DNA from: Ceratobasidium sp. AG-K
Taxonomy: Eukaryota > Basidiomycota > Agaricomycetes > Cantharellales > Ceratobasidiaceae
Reading direction: 5' to 3'
NCBI GenBank assembly: GCA_037039685.1
Contig: JAWNGF010000005.1
Coordinates: 434,001-498,000, forward strand
DNA length: 64,000 nucleotides
Shown here: positions 1-12,963 of the stretch, piece after piece
Position numbering within the stretch: the stretch's first letter is position 1
Layout of the letters: each line of letters begins with the position of its first letter
Program-made: the position numbers and the translations under genes
Notes under the pieces: model-generated
Databases searched by the model: none
Seen by the model: only the letters and a program-made list of their open reading frames with translations
What the model was told of the DNA's origin: nothing

Positions 1-1225
1 TGTTATTGTGCGCAGTGATGGGGCTATATGCACGGTTGAGCGGCAGGGAGCGAAACGCGCGCGGAGGATGTACCTAAGCAGTCGTCCAGGCGATCCGCGA
101 CGCGTAGGGCTGTGCGGGACTGGACTGGCGTCGATCAGAATGTAACGTTTTGCCCAGGGATATCCCGTCACTTTGCTCGTCCGCAAGTCGCCAAGCTGAA
201 AGGGGCAGCGGCGAGTCTTGAGGTTACAGCTATCTGAACCCCGATGAGATCTCGGGCTCGGGTACGCACCTCCAAGGTCTAAATTTACCCGGGGATGAGA
301 GACCGGGCCCGTGTTTTCTGCCAATCACAGGCTGTCTGTCCTCCCCACAGCTGTCTTTTAGATGTAAAAAAGTCAATCGCGAGGCGTCACAAAGCGTGTG
401 ACCCTCGCCGCTCAGTCTGCGGGGTGGTCACACAGGCGTGCATTCCATCGGGAGATGGCTCCGCCTTTTGATTCATCCATGATTACCCTCGAGGCTGAAG
501 ACCGCCTGCGTTGCGGGCTGGAGCTGTAACAGACTCCGGTGGTATCCGACAGTGGCTGAAGATTGGACGCAGCGAGTGCGTTGCATGACGTCGATATGGG
601 AGCATTTGTTGCAGAATTGAATTTAGAAAATAGAGGAACTGAAATGAGAAATGCTGGAACCAGAACGATTTGTCAGTCAGAAGAGTCTAATGAATTGGGC
701 AGCGACGATCATTTCAGCCGCGGGCGTCTTGGCCCGTCCTGCCGAGACCACGCAAGCTGGAACAAAACTGGAATCCAGAACGGGTTTGAGGGTAAACGCT
801 AGCCTCGAGTCATGGGAAGGGGGGCAACCACCGCGGCATTTTGTCAGGCAGTTTTTGTAGGCGGCAGATGTGCAACGCGCGCCGATCCGCCAGAGGCTGT
901 CAGTAAAGCCAAATTCTTGATCAGGGTGTTTCGTGCCGCGGCTTGGATGTATCCCCCGTCCCACCGATTGTATGCACTCGATCCATGGCAGCCATGATTC
1001 GAATGACGCTGCAGTGCCGGGCAATGCACATGATAGAGCCCAGAAAATGATAGCGCAGCAAGCAATGCGTATTCAGATGGCTGGTCTGGGGGTTGGCACG
1101 GTGACCGGGGTCTTGTGACTCAGCGTCACGCGCGGGTGATGACGAGATCACCTTGTTACTGTGCTCAGTCAGAACGAGAGGCTTTATAAATAATTCTGGC
1201 ATGTCCAGCCGAGGGGCCACACAAC
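1..1225. other. Upstream intergenic region of the Zn2Cys6 gene
   Basis: No convincing gene. Short reading frames on both strands overlap each other, have no shared composition bias and match no family I know. The only element I can support is the TATA-like box just before the next gene, listed separately. Confidence 0.5.
1185..1192 (+). promoter_or_regulatory. TATA box of the Zn2Cys6 gene
   Basis: TATAAATA lies 41 bp before the ATG at 1226, inside a purine-rich stretch. The distance suits a core promoter with a short 5' leader. Confidence 0.5.
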
Positions 1226-4200
1226 ATGGACGGGAAATCCCCCTCACCAACCGGCTCTTCCATCGGGCCAGACAGGTCCCATTCTTATACAGATCCATCT
1301 AAACGACATGTAATCAACCGAGCGTGCGACATATGTAGAAGACGAAAGGTGAGGGCGACAACGGGATTTTTAAGCGCATCTGACATCTGTGTCAGGTTCG
1401 ATGTGATGGAGCACAAGCAGCAGATGGAAGGTCCTGCGCGTATTGTATCAAACACAACATCGAGTGCACCTACAACCAGATGGCTCCCGTCCGTCGCGGT
1501 CCCTCAAAAGCGTGAGTCAAACAAACAATAACAAGATCGCGTCTCATATCTTGTAGATACGTCACTCACTTGGAGCACAAGATCGAAAAGTTGAGGGAGA
1601 TGCTCGAGCAGGTATATACCTAACCACACCAGTTTTTACCTTTATTGACTTGTCAAAGGCACACCCAGGCATAAACATCGACGAGGAGCTCGAGGCCGAG
1701 TCGTCCAATGGGCGACGCCGCGCATCGCTCCCAAATCCCAAGCCGTCTCCAACCCTCCCCCCCTCTCCACCGTCGTCGATCACCAATCTCCATGTCGACA
1801 ATGTCTCGAGTAAATCTGGGCGTTTGTTCCGCGACCCCGGCTCGACCAGCTCACTCCCTCGAAGTCCAATGATTACCCTAGTTAGTTCTCCTCCGACTTC
1901 GCACCAGAGCCCATCCAGCCAACACTCGGGTTCAGACGATGGCTCTGACGGAATTGACCCTGCGACCGATGTTTTCGCTCGATATCACGGAGAGAGCTCC
2001 GAGGTCGTGTTTACCCTCGCCGCCAGCGAGCTGAAGCCGCGACTCGACTCCACGGGCGAGCGCATGTTCAAGATCGACGAGACGGGTGTGGCGTGTCCCG
2101 CGCCACTGGGCATGCCCAAACGGCGTCCACAGTTTTGGGTCCCATCCAAAGTACGCCATTCGCCGTATTTGCTGAAATCATTACTTAGATGTGATATAGT
2201 GGGAAGCTGCTGGTGCAGAGTACTTTGACTGTGAGTGTCAATCTTGGATGTATGCAATATATCCACTCACATAAGTGCAGGGAAGGAAATTCTCCATCTT
2301 CCCCCGCCCGACCTCTTCGAATCCCTCGTCAACCTCTTCTTCACCAACGTCGCTCCTCAAATACCCATCCTTCACGAGCCCACCACGCGCTCTCAGATCC
2401 GATCGGGCCTACATACGCGAGACTACTCGTTTGCCCGACTGATGCTCGCGGTATGCGCTCTGGGGGCCCGATGGAGCAAAGACCCCCGAGTATTACACGA
2501 GAGTGAGCGAGAGGCAGTCGAGGCAGGCAAACCCGATGCACCTCGCCTCTCCGCCGGTGTCAAATACTTCAATCAAATACGACTGTTGAGGAGGTCGATG
2601 CCCAAGCCTGCAGTTTTGTTTGATATTCAGACCTACGCAGTAAGTTGTCGATACCAAGGTGTGGGAGCCCTGGCTGATACAGATTCAAGTTCTCCGCAAT
2701 ACTGGTCCATTCATCGTTCGAGCCACATAATGCTTGGATTATTGTAGGACTCGGGCTAAGAACCGCTCAGGATGTGGGTATGCACCGTAGGCGCATGCCT
2801 CCACCTGGAGAGACGTTGAGCATCGAGGACGAGATGAAGAAGCGAGCATTTTGGTACGTTGAAACTAGTGCTGTTAGGACAAGGCTAACATACGCGACCA
2901 GGTTATTATTATGTCTAGACCGAACGATGGGATTACAAATGGGGCGACCATCTGCAATCCAAGATGTCGAGTACGTACATCTTGCAACATATTGTTATCC
3001 GAAGCTCACAAGCGTGAAGTTTGGACCTAGACCCCGTCGTCGACTTTCCGGAATCGAGTTGGCCTGCAGATTCGCAATGTAATCCATCCGGGCTCCACTC
3101 GGCTGCCTATCTCAACGCGTTTATCAGACTTGCACAGATTGCTGGGTTCGCGTTACAGACCATCGTGCGTTATCTCTTCCCTCACGTCGATAAGCGTTAA
3201 TCGTGGCACGATACAGTTTGCTCTAAACAAGTCCAAAATGCGTCTAGGCTTTGGTTCTGCTGAATGGGAGGCGCATCTTGTCATGCAAATCGATTCAGAC
3301 TTGAACGCCTGGCTTGAGAATATCCCTTCTGAACGTGAGCCCTCGTTTCTTATCTCCCACGCGGCGCCCCCCTAACCATCTCACCTGGTAGTTCGATGGA
3401 ACCCGAACCAGCCCAACACGACGCTTTTGTCTCAATCCGCGATGCTCTATGCAGGGTTCTATGGACTGCAGATATCCGTTCATCGACCGTTTATCATTTC
3501 CCGGTCTGGGCAGACATCATCGCTGTACCAGCCTTCGGTGGCGATTGTCACCTCGGCAGCGCGGATGGTGAGCCAGATTTTGGACGCGGTGAGGCGGAGG
3601 GGTGTCATGCCCGGTACCTCGTTAATATCCTCGGCATTTAGCGCAGGGTGAGTAATACTTATCTCCCCTCCCATTATGGGCCTCCATCAACATATGGGGA
3701 TCGGGCTGGGGTTAGCGTTAGATTGCGGGGTGCTGACTACTCTCGGTTGTGTAGGGTGTGCTTGTTGATTTCCATCTGGGGCAGCAAGAAGCTCGGGAGC
3801 GCCGAAGTCGAGGGCCAACGCGAGTTGCACTCGTGTATGAAATTCTTGCGATATGCGGAACAGTTCGTGTTGCTTGCTGGCCGGCTAAGGTGAGCTTTAG
3901 GAAATTTCTTCCTGCGGACGATACTGATGGTAGAATAGTGATATCCTAGTCGACATGTCGACCCAAGGACAACTACCTTTACCGACCGTAAGTTGCCGAA
4001 CGTCCGCTCGATGACCGGAGGAGCTGATTTCATGTGAATTCAGGACACACTGCTTACTCCGCCCCAGACCAACCTACTCGTTGACCAGGCGAACCCACCA
4101 CAGGTGCAGACCGCGTTCCGGGACAACCTGTGGGACACGATGGGTGCCGACTCGATGCAGTTCAACTCGTTCCCATATCTTTCGAACCCGGATGAGACAA

Positions 4201-4438
4201 ACCCGATGGATGCAGTAATGATGGATAATTTACTCGCTGCCGAGACGTTTGTCACCGGAGATATGGCGGATATGTGGGCGACTGCCCCGCAAACTTTCGA
4301 GTGAGTACCACTTGGGTAATTTTTTGGGGCCGGTGCTCATTGCGCTATAGGTGGAATGAGTGGGATAATATGATGTCTAATGTGTCAGCACTGGGTAATT
4401 CTAATGAGCTCAACACACTTTCCCTCGCCGAGGCGTAA
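1226..4438 (+). CDS. Zn2Cys6 fungal-specific transcription factor
   Basis: Nuclear transcriptional regulator. The first exon carries RACDICRRRKV; removing an intron at 1349-1395 restores ..KVRCDG and the rest of the zinc cluster, giving C-X2-C-X6-C-X10-C-X2-C-X6-C, the normal Zn(II)2Cys6 pattern. A short coiled coil (YVTHLEHKIEKLREMLEQ, exon at about 1560-1611) follows and probably mediates dimerisation. After a Ser/Pro-rich linker comes the fungal_trans middle homology region: LFESLVNLFFTNVAPQIPIL, then CLDRTMGLQMGRPSAIQD near 2920-2970. The acidic, Met/Asn-rich tail ends EWNEWDNMMSNVSALGNSNE.. and stops at 4436-4438. Many introns of 45-60 nt interrupt it. The XlnR/fungal_trans class is well established; targets cannot be read from sequence. 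The start is supported by the TATA box 41 bp upstream and by a Ser/Pro-rich leader before the cluster. Confidence 0.88.
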
Positions 4439-5064
4439 TCCTCGTGCTATGCCTACAGTATCATGCCTACAATCTCGGTAATATGTCTAGACCGATACTT
4501 CATGAGCCGTTGCCTTGGTTTCGTTCACACATGCATATATTTATCTTTGTTCCCTGTTGTCTTATCGTCATGTTTGTTTACAATTTGTATTAATACCCAT
4601 TTTGGAATGAAGATCATGTTGGTTACAAATCGGGAAAAGGCCTGCAGCCTCTTTTGATCCCACTGGTCATTGGGCGATACGACACTATTGCACACGTTGA
4701 TGAGATAGCATAGAAGTATTCCATTGGCACGACTGAATGAAGAATGGTATGAATGTCCTAGTGAATCAACATCGGATAACCCAAACAAAAACAAAAGCAA
4801 GATCGGGACATGAGCGAGCGAAAGACGAAATGAAAACAAAGCGTCGCCGTGACGCATGTATACAAGTACAAGAGACGTTTTGTTTTGCTGATTCTAACAG
4901 GGGGGTTGCAAAGCAGGCGAGGGAGAAAGCGAGGCTCGACTAGGCGTGAAAAAGATAACTTAGAAGTTCTAGGAATCTCGATTTGCGGGTAGCGAGCAAC
5001 GAGGTCAAGGGATCAAAATGGCGTCGTTTTCGTGCGCAGCGAGTCGAATGGCGTCGTGCCGCAG
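4439..5064. other. Intergenic, convergent 3' ends
   Basis: Space between the stop of the plus-strand regulator and the stop of the minus-strand gene that follows. It is AT-rich near 4540-4660 and probably holds both 3' UTRs. No gene or RNA recognised. Confidence 0.4.
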
Positions 5065-5502
5065 CTAATGGCGCGTTCCGTTCCTGCGCATGAGGATTTT
5101 GTGTTTGCCCTTGACATTGACATGGTAAGGGCCAATTTTGGCGTCTCGCGCGACGAGGGGTTCCCCGTTGAATAGGTAGGCCATGCCCGTCGGATCCGTT
5201 ACAATCTCTAGGCCTTCTCCGTACCCGTGGTCGCCTGAATTGCGAGTTAGTATTGGGCAAGCACGACTCGAGGGGGTGTGCGTACACTTACAAGCCTCGT
5301 CGTCGCACTTGCCCAGCCCAGTATACGGGTCGACCCAGAACAGCCAGTCGGCGCCGTGATGTACAGGGCTGGTGCAGAGAACATAGCAAGTGCAGCAGCC
5401 CCAGGTGTCGACATAGGTATCCTCTTCGCGTGTGGCCAGCCGCCCTCGGCCATGCTGCGCAAGGTCAGATTCGTCCGGGAGAGCGGTTGGGGAAACGTAC
5501 AT
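5065..5502 (-). CDS. Small unknown protein, one intron
   Basis: About 126 residues in two exons. The first exon starts at the only in-frame ATG (MYVSPTALPDESD..); an in-frame stop lies upstream near a TATA-like AATATAAA. It contains a Cys-rich stretch WGCCTCYVLC and WLFWVDPYTGLGKCDDEA. A 57-nt intron at 5235-5291 (GTAAGT donor) joins it to HGYGEGLEIVTDPTGMAYLF and a basic tail ending KILMRRNGTRH. No signal peptide or membrane segment is evident. The regular intron and continuous frame argue that it is real, but I do not recognise the family and offer no function. Confidence 0.6.
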   Translation of the reverse strand: MYVSPTALPDESDLAQHGRGRLATREEDTYVDTWGCCTCYVLCTSPVHHGADWLFWVDPYTGLGKCDDEACKCTHTPSSRACPILTRNSGDHGYGEGLEIVTDPTGMAYLFNGEPLVARDAKIGPYHVNVKGKHKILMRRNGTRH

Positions 5503-8500
5503 GGGGGCACTCGAGGCGTCCTGATTTGGTGGTGGGAGCGAGCGGCATTTAGTGTGGCGATGGGGGACTGAAGCGAGAGCCTGATAGTTTTATATTCGCG
5601 GATCTGATGGCGTCACGTGGATGTATGCTAGAAAGGTGTTGGTCGAGGCTTATCGGCCTGACGTGTCAGCACAACGAGCCCCCCGATCTTTGTGTTGCGC
5701 AAAGGGGGCTGGTAGGCGTTCGGATTCATCGGACGCGGAGTCTAGCGTGTGGATATATTCGGACACAAAGTCTATTCACCCACATACATGTGATCCGAGC
5801 GATGTCACTGACAACGTGCGAGAAACTGGTCATGGCCTGCTTGGGTTGCGTGCTTCCTTCGGGCGCATGTTGTTCAACCGCGTGGACTAAATCTAGGTGG
5901 TGATTCGAGCAGCTGAGCAGGACCAAGGGCAGTGGATCGAGCAGTTTGGCTCGTCGCTCCGGTTGATTACATCACAACGTTGATCGCGGTCCAGGGACGA
6001 TGGCGACCATAAAGGGAATAGTCAGCTGTAGGACATCTGTATTGGACGGTGGCACCATACAAGATAACTATCTCGTGCGTTATTCAAAGATAAGCGAATT
6101 AATGTTTATGTGCGCATCGGAGTTATTCCCCGTCTGTCTATATCAGCGGCGATTTTCAATAAAATAGATCTTGACCTTGTTGGTTGAATAGACTTGCGCT
6201 TGTACGGGCTCCCAAGATCCAGATCTCAGTGCACATCTACTCGGCGCACCACTCCCGAGCGCGAAATAACGCACGTTTCTAGGCTAGAGCAGTTCTTTCA
6301 ACAAGCGAGCACTCGTGGCCGCTGTCGGTTGGATGGACCATTATTCGATAAGACACACGCATTTACCCGCCGGGCGACACCCAATGGTAGCTTGTCACGC
6401 TGGGCGTTCGTATGATAATCAACCTTTATTTCACTCATCTAGCTTCCCCTGGGGGTCGTAGCACTAAGCTAAAATTCACTATCTACATACTTGAATAAAA
6501 AATGAATTGCTGCCGTTTGAAACTTTGGCAGCCGTGAGTTCTCACCGGTGAGCAATACGATCTGCGAATGACACCACCTGCTCCCAAGCTATATGCTTCA
6601 CTTCTTATCATCTCTGCACAGGGGCTCCAAACTCTTAGGTCATTTGGGTTATTCGTGCGACTTCTAGGCTCCATGATGTTTGCGCCCATCCCCGTTTGAC
6701 TGTTTTCGTAAACAACTTGTATGGTACCCGACCAGTTCGGCGTCCTGTTTTCGCTGGGCGAGTAACGTCGGCCGACTCGTAGGGTGTCCGATAAACTAGT
6801 GGTATAGATTGTCGAGGTGCCGTGCAATGCATATCTGTCGTTGGCTCGGAAAGGTAATTTGGGTGGCTCTTTGCTTGCCGGCAAGCCCCATGGGTCGCTG
6901 ATGAGGATCTAGCTTCGTTGGACAGCATCGAGTGGGGCTTGAGATACGCCCATTGTTGAATGAGCAACGTGTCTTTGTCCAGAATGCATAGCGAGCGGTG
7001 GGTATATGCACGTGCATGGAACTTTGCATTGAGTCTTCCTTGGTCCAAGTGGCGTTTATCTCACTCGCCGATAGGCTGGCATCGTGTTCGTTTATCTCTA
7101 GGCATGGCCCTGTTGGAAGTCAACCCTGGACGGCAGAGTGACGGCCGCTTTCTTATCTACTTGAGTTTAACTGTTCTTTTCATCCTCAGTTGGTCTTTCT
7201 TCCCTTTGGACGTGGAGTTGTTTTTTCCATGCTGGATTGGTCATATATGGCAAGGTCCCGGAACTACCACACGTATACAGTTGTTTCCAAGAAAAATACC
7301 TCATTGCATGTGCTAACTGGTATCGGTTGAGCCTACGAGGCACATTGCTATGGGTTTGACCGAGGTTGTACCGCACGAGTTGAACTACTCGCAAAGCGGA
7401 TGACCGGTTAGGTCGCGGGCTTGTACGCGTGCGGTATTCCTCCAGGTCGTTTGTTGGAGTGCGTCCATAGTCGTCGTTTATTTGAACGCCTCGTTCGAGG
7501 CAAGTCTTGACTCTGAGCATCCCAAATCGGATTCTAGAGGCTCAACGGATAGCATCGAGTGAAGCGCCATTCTTTCTGTGACAGATGTATATGCTAGCGT
7601 GCACGATACTGCCAAGCTATGAAGATAGAAAGGCCGACTTGTCCCCGCATCCAAAACTTTCTAGACAACAAGGAGCGTAATTCCCTGCACGGCATTGCAT
7701 TCCCTATCCCCCTGTCTTCCTTTCTACATATAAACGTGATTCAAATGAACACCTATATTAGGAGCAGCCCAACACGATATTTGCTCGATCTGACACTCTG
7801 ATTGGCTGATTGAGTTCAACTCTGTGAAATCGACCAATTGCATCAGCACCGAGCTAAAACAGCGTAACCGTAAACATGTCATCGGGTATGACGGTCTTGG
7901 CGTGCAGTCTAGTGCCATCTGAATCTAGACGCTCGATAGCTCGACCCTATATCCATCTCGCTCGAGCTCTGAACGCTCCGTTGAAGAGTCTAGACGGGGC
8001 GAGGGGTACCCCTGGGCTCTAGGTATCTGCAAAGTCAGATCTCGCGGTGGAGCCGATTGCCTTTGGGCCGCGTGGTGTGCTTGAGAACTGATACATCGAC
8101 CTATCTGCGTCTTGCCAAGACGATGAGCTGGTTGTAAATGAATGACGTTACAACCAATAGAGTCGTACATTTGTTTGGGCGTATGGAGCCCCTAGACTTG
8201 TGGAGATTGGGTTGGGTGGGGCCTAATTTTGCCGCGGTGTATGCGGTCAGGGGGCGTGACGTGCTCGATAGACTGTGCGATGGATCGGTGCAACTGTCGA
8301 GAGCACTACGTTATACCCTGGAGGGGCCGAGTTGACGTGGTTTGGTGCTAGGCGAATCGGCAGTCGGCTACGACGCGGTCTGCGATAGATGGTTGTTCGA
8401 GATTCGGCAATCGTACCGCGTATTTCAGGATGAAGGGACCGAGGGTACCGGAGAAACTTTGCATGGCGCAAGAGGGTGGGCTCAGAATATCTGACTTTGT

Positions 8501-8821
8501 TGTATTGACAACATGTGCTTTTCGGTCGTTGTCGTTGCTGATGACACAAGCTGACCAGGGTCAGTCCAGTGGTGCGTAGTGCTGTAAAACACCAACGTTC
8601 GCGACCGGGTGATTTATGCATTCATATTTGTCATAGTTGCTGCGGCTGTCGTGGAGTTGTTACCTAATGCTGAGTCAGCCGACGGAAGGGATGAGCTGGG
8701 ACAAACGACCATCGCTGGATCGAATTGCGGCGCCACTCTTTACGACCACCACATTGTTTATCAGCGCTTGTTTTAGAGTGAGTGCGTGTTGAACAATAAT
8801 ACGTGTGCTGACTGTCGCAGA
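5503..8821. other. Gene-poor interval of about 3.3 kb
   Basis: The longest frames here (for example 6635-7048 and 8247-8621, minus) have Arg/Ser/Cys-rich compositions typical of chance translation and no domain I can name. No tRNA, rRNA or intact transposase seen. A perfect CACGTG palindrome sits at about 5614. Decayed transposon sequence is possible but I cannot show it. Confidence 0.4.
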
Positions 8822-11031
8822 ATGATTCGGATTGCGCCCAAGTCGGCAGCCTCCGACTCGGGGACGACGGCAACGTCTCCCCCATTTTCGCCATTTTCTC
8901 CCGCGACGAGTGTGGCAAGCGACAACACCGGGACGTCGGATGGTGAGCGCCACACAATTGCAGTCACGGGTGCTAACGGTTCCAGACACAGAACCCGCGG
9001 ACCTCGGGGCGTTTACATCCGTCTTTCGAGCGCTGTCCCAGCTCCAGATCGCACACCCCCGCACCACCACCTCGCTCGCCACTATTCCCGCAGTCGAAGA
9101 AGACGACGACGACACGGACCGCTTTCATTCCGACTCGGACTCGTCGGACGTCGTCACACCCAACCGCGCACGAGACTCGGACAGCGACCATGGGGTGTAT
9201 GCCTATGATGTCGAGAGCGCTGTCGAGGCCGAGGACAGTCGGCCAGTGTGGAACCACGAGCCTATTGCGTCGTACCTCGTGAGCGCCGCGACACCTGCCC
9301 CGGCACAACAAATGGCGAGACAAGGCACTGGGACGTATGTCGATGCTCCGACGTTGAGCATGGCCCACGAAGCGCTGTTGAGTCAGACGCTGGCCCAGAC
9401 GTTTGTGCCCGAACCGTACCAACATGTCCCTCGTACGCCGGGTCCTGGTGACCCTACGCTCGGTGCACTCGAACAGGCGCTGGGGTTTTTGGCCGCTGAA
9501 CGGACGCGCGTGGCCAGTCAGTTGGATTCGAGCATCGAAGCAGAGTACGCATACCGCACCGAAGGCAAACGTCGTCGCCGTAAACGCAAAAAAGGCGTCC
9601 GGGACGAGGATCCACCCAATCCGTTACTCAACCATTCGACTTCGAGCTTGCACTTGGCCAAGCACACGCGCGGGAGCAATTCGGGGTCTGCGCACGAACG
9701 CACGGATACGGCTGTTCCCTCGCCGTCGGAAGGGACTTCGTTTTCCTCGTCGTCGGCGGATCCCAAGGTTCGGAGGGCGTATATGGAGCATCCCCCGCCT
9801 ATGCCCAGGGTGAATCCGAATATGCTGGCCCACGAGATTATTGCGAGTTATAGCGTCCCGACTCCTCCCCCTGGACCCAGGAATTCGAGGCGAGGACGGA
9901 GTTTTGATGCTCGGTCGGTCGTCAACCACCACGAGCGGCCAATCGCACACGAACGGGCGAGTTATGATCCCAGGATTCAACGGCTGAGTTCGGGCTCGGG
10001 GTCGTCTCCGACGGGAATGGTCCAGACTGGAGAGAGCAAAGTCGCGAGACTGCGGTTGCTTGCGAATAATCTTGCCCGGCGGTTCCCTCAGGATGCGGGT
10101 GCGTTGCGTAGGGCGGCCGAGGGAGGAGGGGGTGGGGCGGTTGAGCGGCAGCAGAGTTTGTTGTATGTCTTTGTCGATCAGTGAGTCCAGCGTTCGTTTG
10201 TTGGTTCGTCGCTAATTTATTCCTGTTACTTTCCTCACTCCATTACTACCTTCCTCGCTCGCTATTATGTCCCACCTGCCTAGCTCAAACATCCTCGTCG
10301 GTTTCCTCGAATACATCAAAAAACACCCGCACCTCCTTCCCCCCTCCACTGGCTCTCGGCGCATCAAACCCAAGATCCTCCACACCGCTCTTGTCCTCTT
10401 GCTTGAACGTGGTCGGCCCTGTGCGAGACGGATTCTAGTTGCTAGTTCGCCTCTGCATCAGACGTTGGACGGCGTGGTTGGGATGGGCTACGAAGTGAGC
10501 GTGTTGCAGCGGGTGGAGATTAAAGAGGGGGACGAAGGTCGGGATGGTCCTGCGAGGCCCGAAGGGTTTCCGAGGCGCGAACTTACTAGCGAGGGACTTT
10601 CGAGACGGGAAATACCCTCGAACGACGGGTTCCCTAGACGCGACCTTGCCAATGGCGCCTTGCCCGGGCGAGAAATTGGCTCGAGCGAAGACGACCGCCG
10701 TCGGCACCGTCGCACACCCTCGGACGCACCCCGCACACGGTACAGAGAAGAAGCCGTCGACGAACTCCTCCAACTCAAACTCCTCCAAACCATCCTTGAC
10801 ACTCCCCCGGCCACTATCGTACTCGCCACGGGGGACGGCGCCAGTTCTCAATTCAACCCGGATGGGTTTGTGGGGTGTGTGAGGCGTGCGATTGAGAGGG
10901 GGTGGAATGTGGAGTTGGTTGCATGGGAAGAGGGTGTGAGTCGTGCTTGGAGGGAGTTGGAGAGGGAGGGAGGCGGACGGTTTAGGGTTGTTGGGCTGGA
11001 GGGGTGGGTGGGTGAGTTGGTTGATTTCTAG
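8822..11031 (+). CDS. NYN/PIN-like nuclease domain protein
   Basis: About 687 residues from three exons. The first 450 residues are Ser/Pro-rich and probably disordered, with acidic EEDDDDTD near 9095 and a polybasic KRRRRKRKKG near 9570 that could be a nuclear signal. Splicing 10181-10283 turns VFVDQ-stop into LLYVFVDHSNILVGFLEYIK, the first strand and catalytic Asp of a NYN domain. The C-terminus supplies IVLATGDGASSQFNPDGF and GWNVELVAWEEG, the second acidic motif and the final strand. NYN proteins are PIN-superfamily metal-dependent RNases; RNA cleavage is inferred from the family. Four copies of a FPRREL-like unit interrupt the domain at 10567-10680. Other intron: 8943-8985. The start is uncertain: a good acceptor ends at 8820, directly before the ATG, so a 5' UTR intron (donor about 8778) is likely. 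Confidence 0.78.
10567..10680 (+). repeat. Degenerate 10-11 residue repeat inside the NYN domain
   Basis: Four consecutive units read FPRREL.., LSRREI.., FPRRDL.. and LPGREI.., spaced 10-11 codons. They lie between the VEIK strand and the TRYREEAVDELLQLKLL helix of the nuclease domain. The units are diverged at DNA level, so this is not a recent slippage array. Confidence 0.7.
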
Positions 11032-12963
11032 GGCTGGAGTGTTGGGGAGGGGTGCCTTGGAGGTATTTGGTAGGGGGCTTCGAAATGAAGATTTTGATTT
11101 GGCCGAGGGGAGATTGTTTATGTGGGTGTATTGCGGTATTGATAAGTATCACTTTTGTATCTATAACCGAGCCGTGTTGCTGCGTTGACTGCGAACTATC
11201 TGCCACTTTTGCGTTCTCGTGGTCGTGTTGTGAGGTTTCACTAGCTCATGTGCAATGGTCTCTCGGTGTGTGTTTTCACAGTCGGTCGGTTCAGGTTGGG
11301 CTTGAGTGGGTATCAACTGTTGGAGGCTAAATGTAAGGATATCTCAACAGGAAATATTGGTTTTATTCAGCACATTTTGATTATGTTCAATCGTGCGCTT
11401 CAACAAAGTACCACCTTGAAATCAACGCCTCTCGACGAAACATGCCCCACACGAGCCTTCCTAACCAAAACTCAAGACATCGGGCATCGAGGGGGCATCC
11501 GCGCTGAAATGAGATTTTCTGGGCGCATGCATGTCTGACAACTGCGAGAGACTATACTCTCCTTTCCTCTCCCTTGTCAAATGACCACGGCTCGACCATC
11601 ATAGGCGATCGTAGGGACGAGACCTCCCGCATTGGTAAGTTCTAGCCCGCTTGCACCTCTCGTCCACCCAACGCGGTCAGACGTTTGGAACCTTGCTCTG
11701 GATCTGTACGCCGGACGAGTGCTTCCCTCGACTACTGCGCCTTAGTCTCACCGGGTCTTGCTGTTTCAGCTCGCCCTGGGCTTCGGGTGGGGGCGGTTGC
11801 AACATTTACTAGGTTGACATTTGGAGCTGTCTAGACGTTGGTCGAGTGTGTATGCGCACCGCATCCGACTACTATATTCCCATTGCGGATCTCACGGGGA
11901 TAGGGCGTGCCTAATATTTGTGGCGATAACTCGGGGCAGAGTTGTATGCGCTTCTTGGGCTGTTGATTTCGTCGCCACTAGTGTGGTTGGACGAATAAAT
12001 GTTGTTCGTGTTCGAGTAGAAATGGACAGATGTGTATGTGCCGGTGCGGTGGGCGAGCGGTCTCGGGTTTAGGATCATCTCAAATCTGGGGCTCAAGTGC
12101 GACGACGTGCCAATGTGACGGTGCCTAGTTGGGACAGGTATTCATGCGGGCTCTTGCTTCCCTTTGGAGCGTCGACGAGTCGCTAGGTGATTTCTTCGTC
12201 CCGGCATGTGTGTCATCTGCCGTGTCTACCGGGTCCGTCTTACATCTGGGTACCACCCGTCTGATACCATGACTGTACTTGGTGCCGCATATACAACCGA
12301 GCTTCACGATCGCGGTGCGAAAGATTTCAATGACAAGGTCGAGACGCGAGCTGACCGCATGAAAATGGCTCGGGTCTACGGCGCACAATATCCGTGCGAT
12401 CACGGCGAGACCGTGATTGCCTTTTGGCGCTTCTCATCCCGGAACAATTTGTTTCGGGATTTGATTTTGCGGGTTTGGGTCGGCTCTCTACCTCCACCGG
12501 TCCAACTCTGAGAAAGGTGCTGGATTCTACCTCTAGTTTATAAGTTTTGCCTCGGCTAGCCCCAGTCTTCAGTCAATCGGAATGTAGGCTCCACAGCTCC
12601 AGAGGCCAAGCCACACCGAAATACGGTACTCGGAATTAAGACGGGCAATATTAGCAACGTGGGCCCAGCTCCACACCCCTTCCCGGTGTGATATGAGCTT
12701 GCGGCCCAGTACAGTATAAACTCGGCTGAATGCTTTGATTGATCATTTCGTGCAGTCCAAATCCATACACCGGAAAGGCGGTGACGCAATGTGGGGGGAA
12801 AAGTAGCCAAAAGCAGATTCATGACCATGATGACCAATCAACCGCATTCGATCCCTCTCGACGGCCGATTCACCCCACGGATCTGCTGAGTGGCGCCTTC
12901 CTTCGGCTTGCCTATTCGCGCAGGTGACGTGGGTGTTGGACAGGGCAGAGACCGACTGCCACA
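11032..12963. other. Intergenic region before the histidine kinase
   Basis: About 1.9 kb with no supported gene. Minus-strand 12556-12837 and plus-strand 12206-12511 are open but show no recognisable domain. It probably contains the 3' UTR of the NYN gene and the promoter of the kinase. Confidence 0.4.

Noticed and set aside
8669..8777. An upstream coding exon MLSQPTEGMSWDKR.. for the NYN gene
   Set aside because: Its phase joins the next exon in a frame that stops when the following intron is removed. No alternative donor fixes this.
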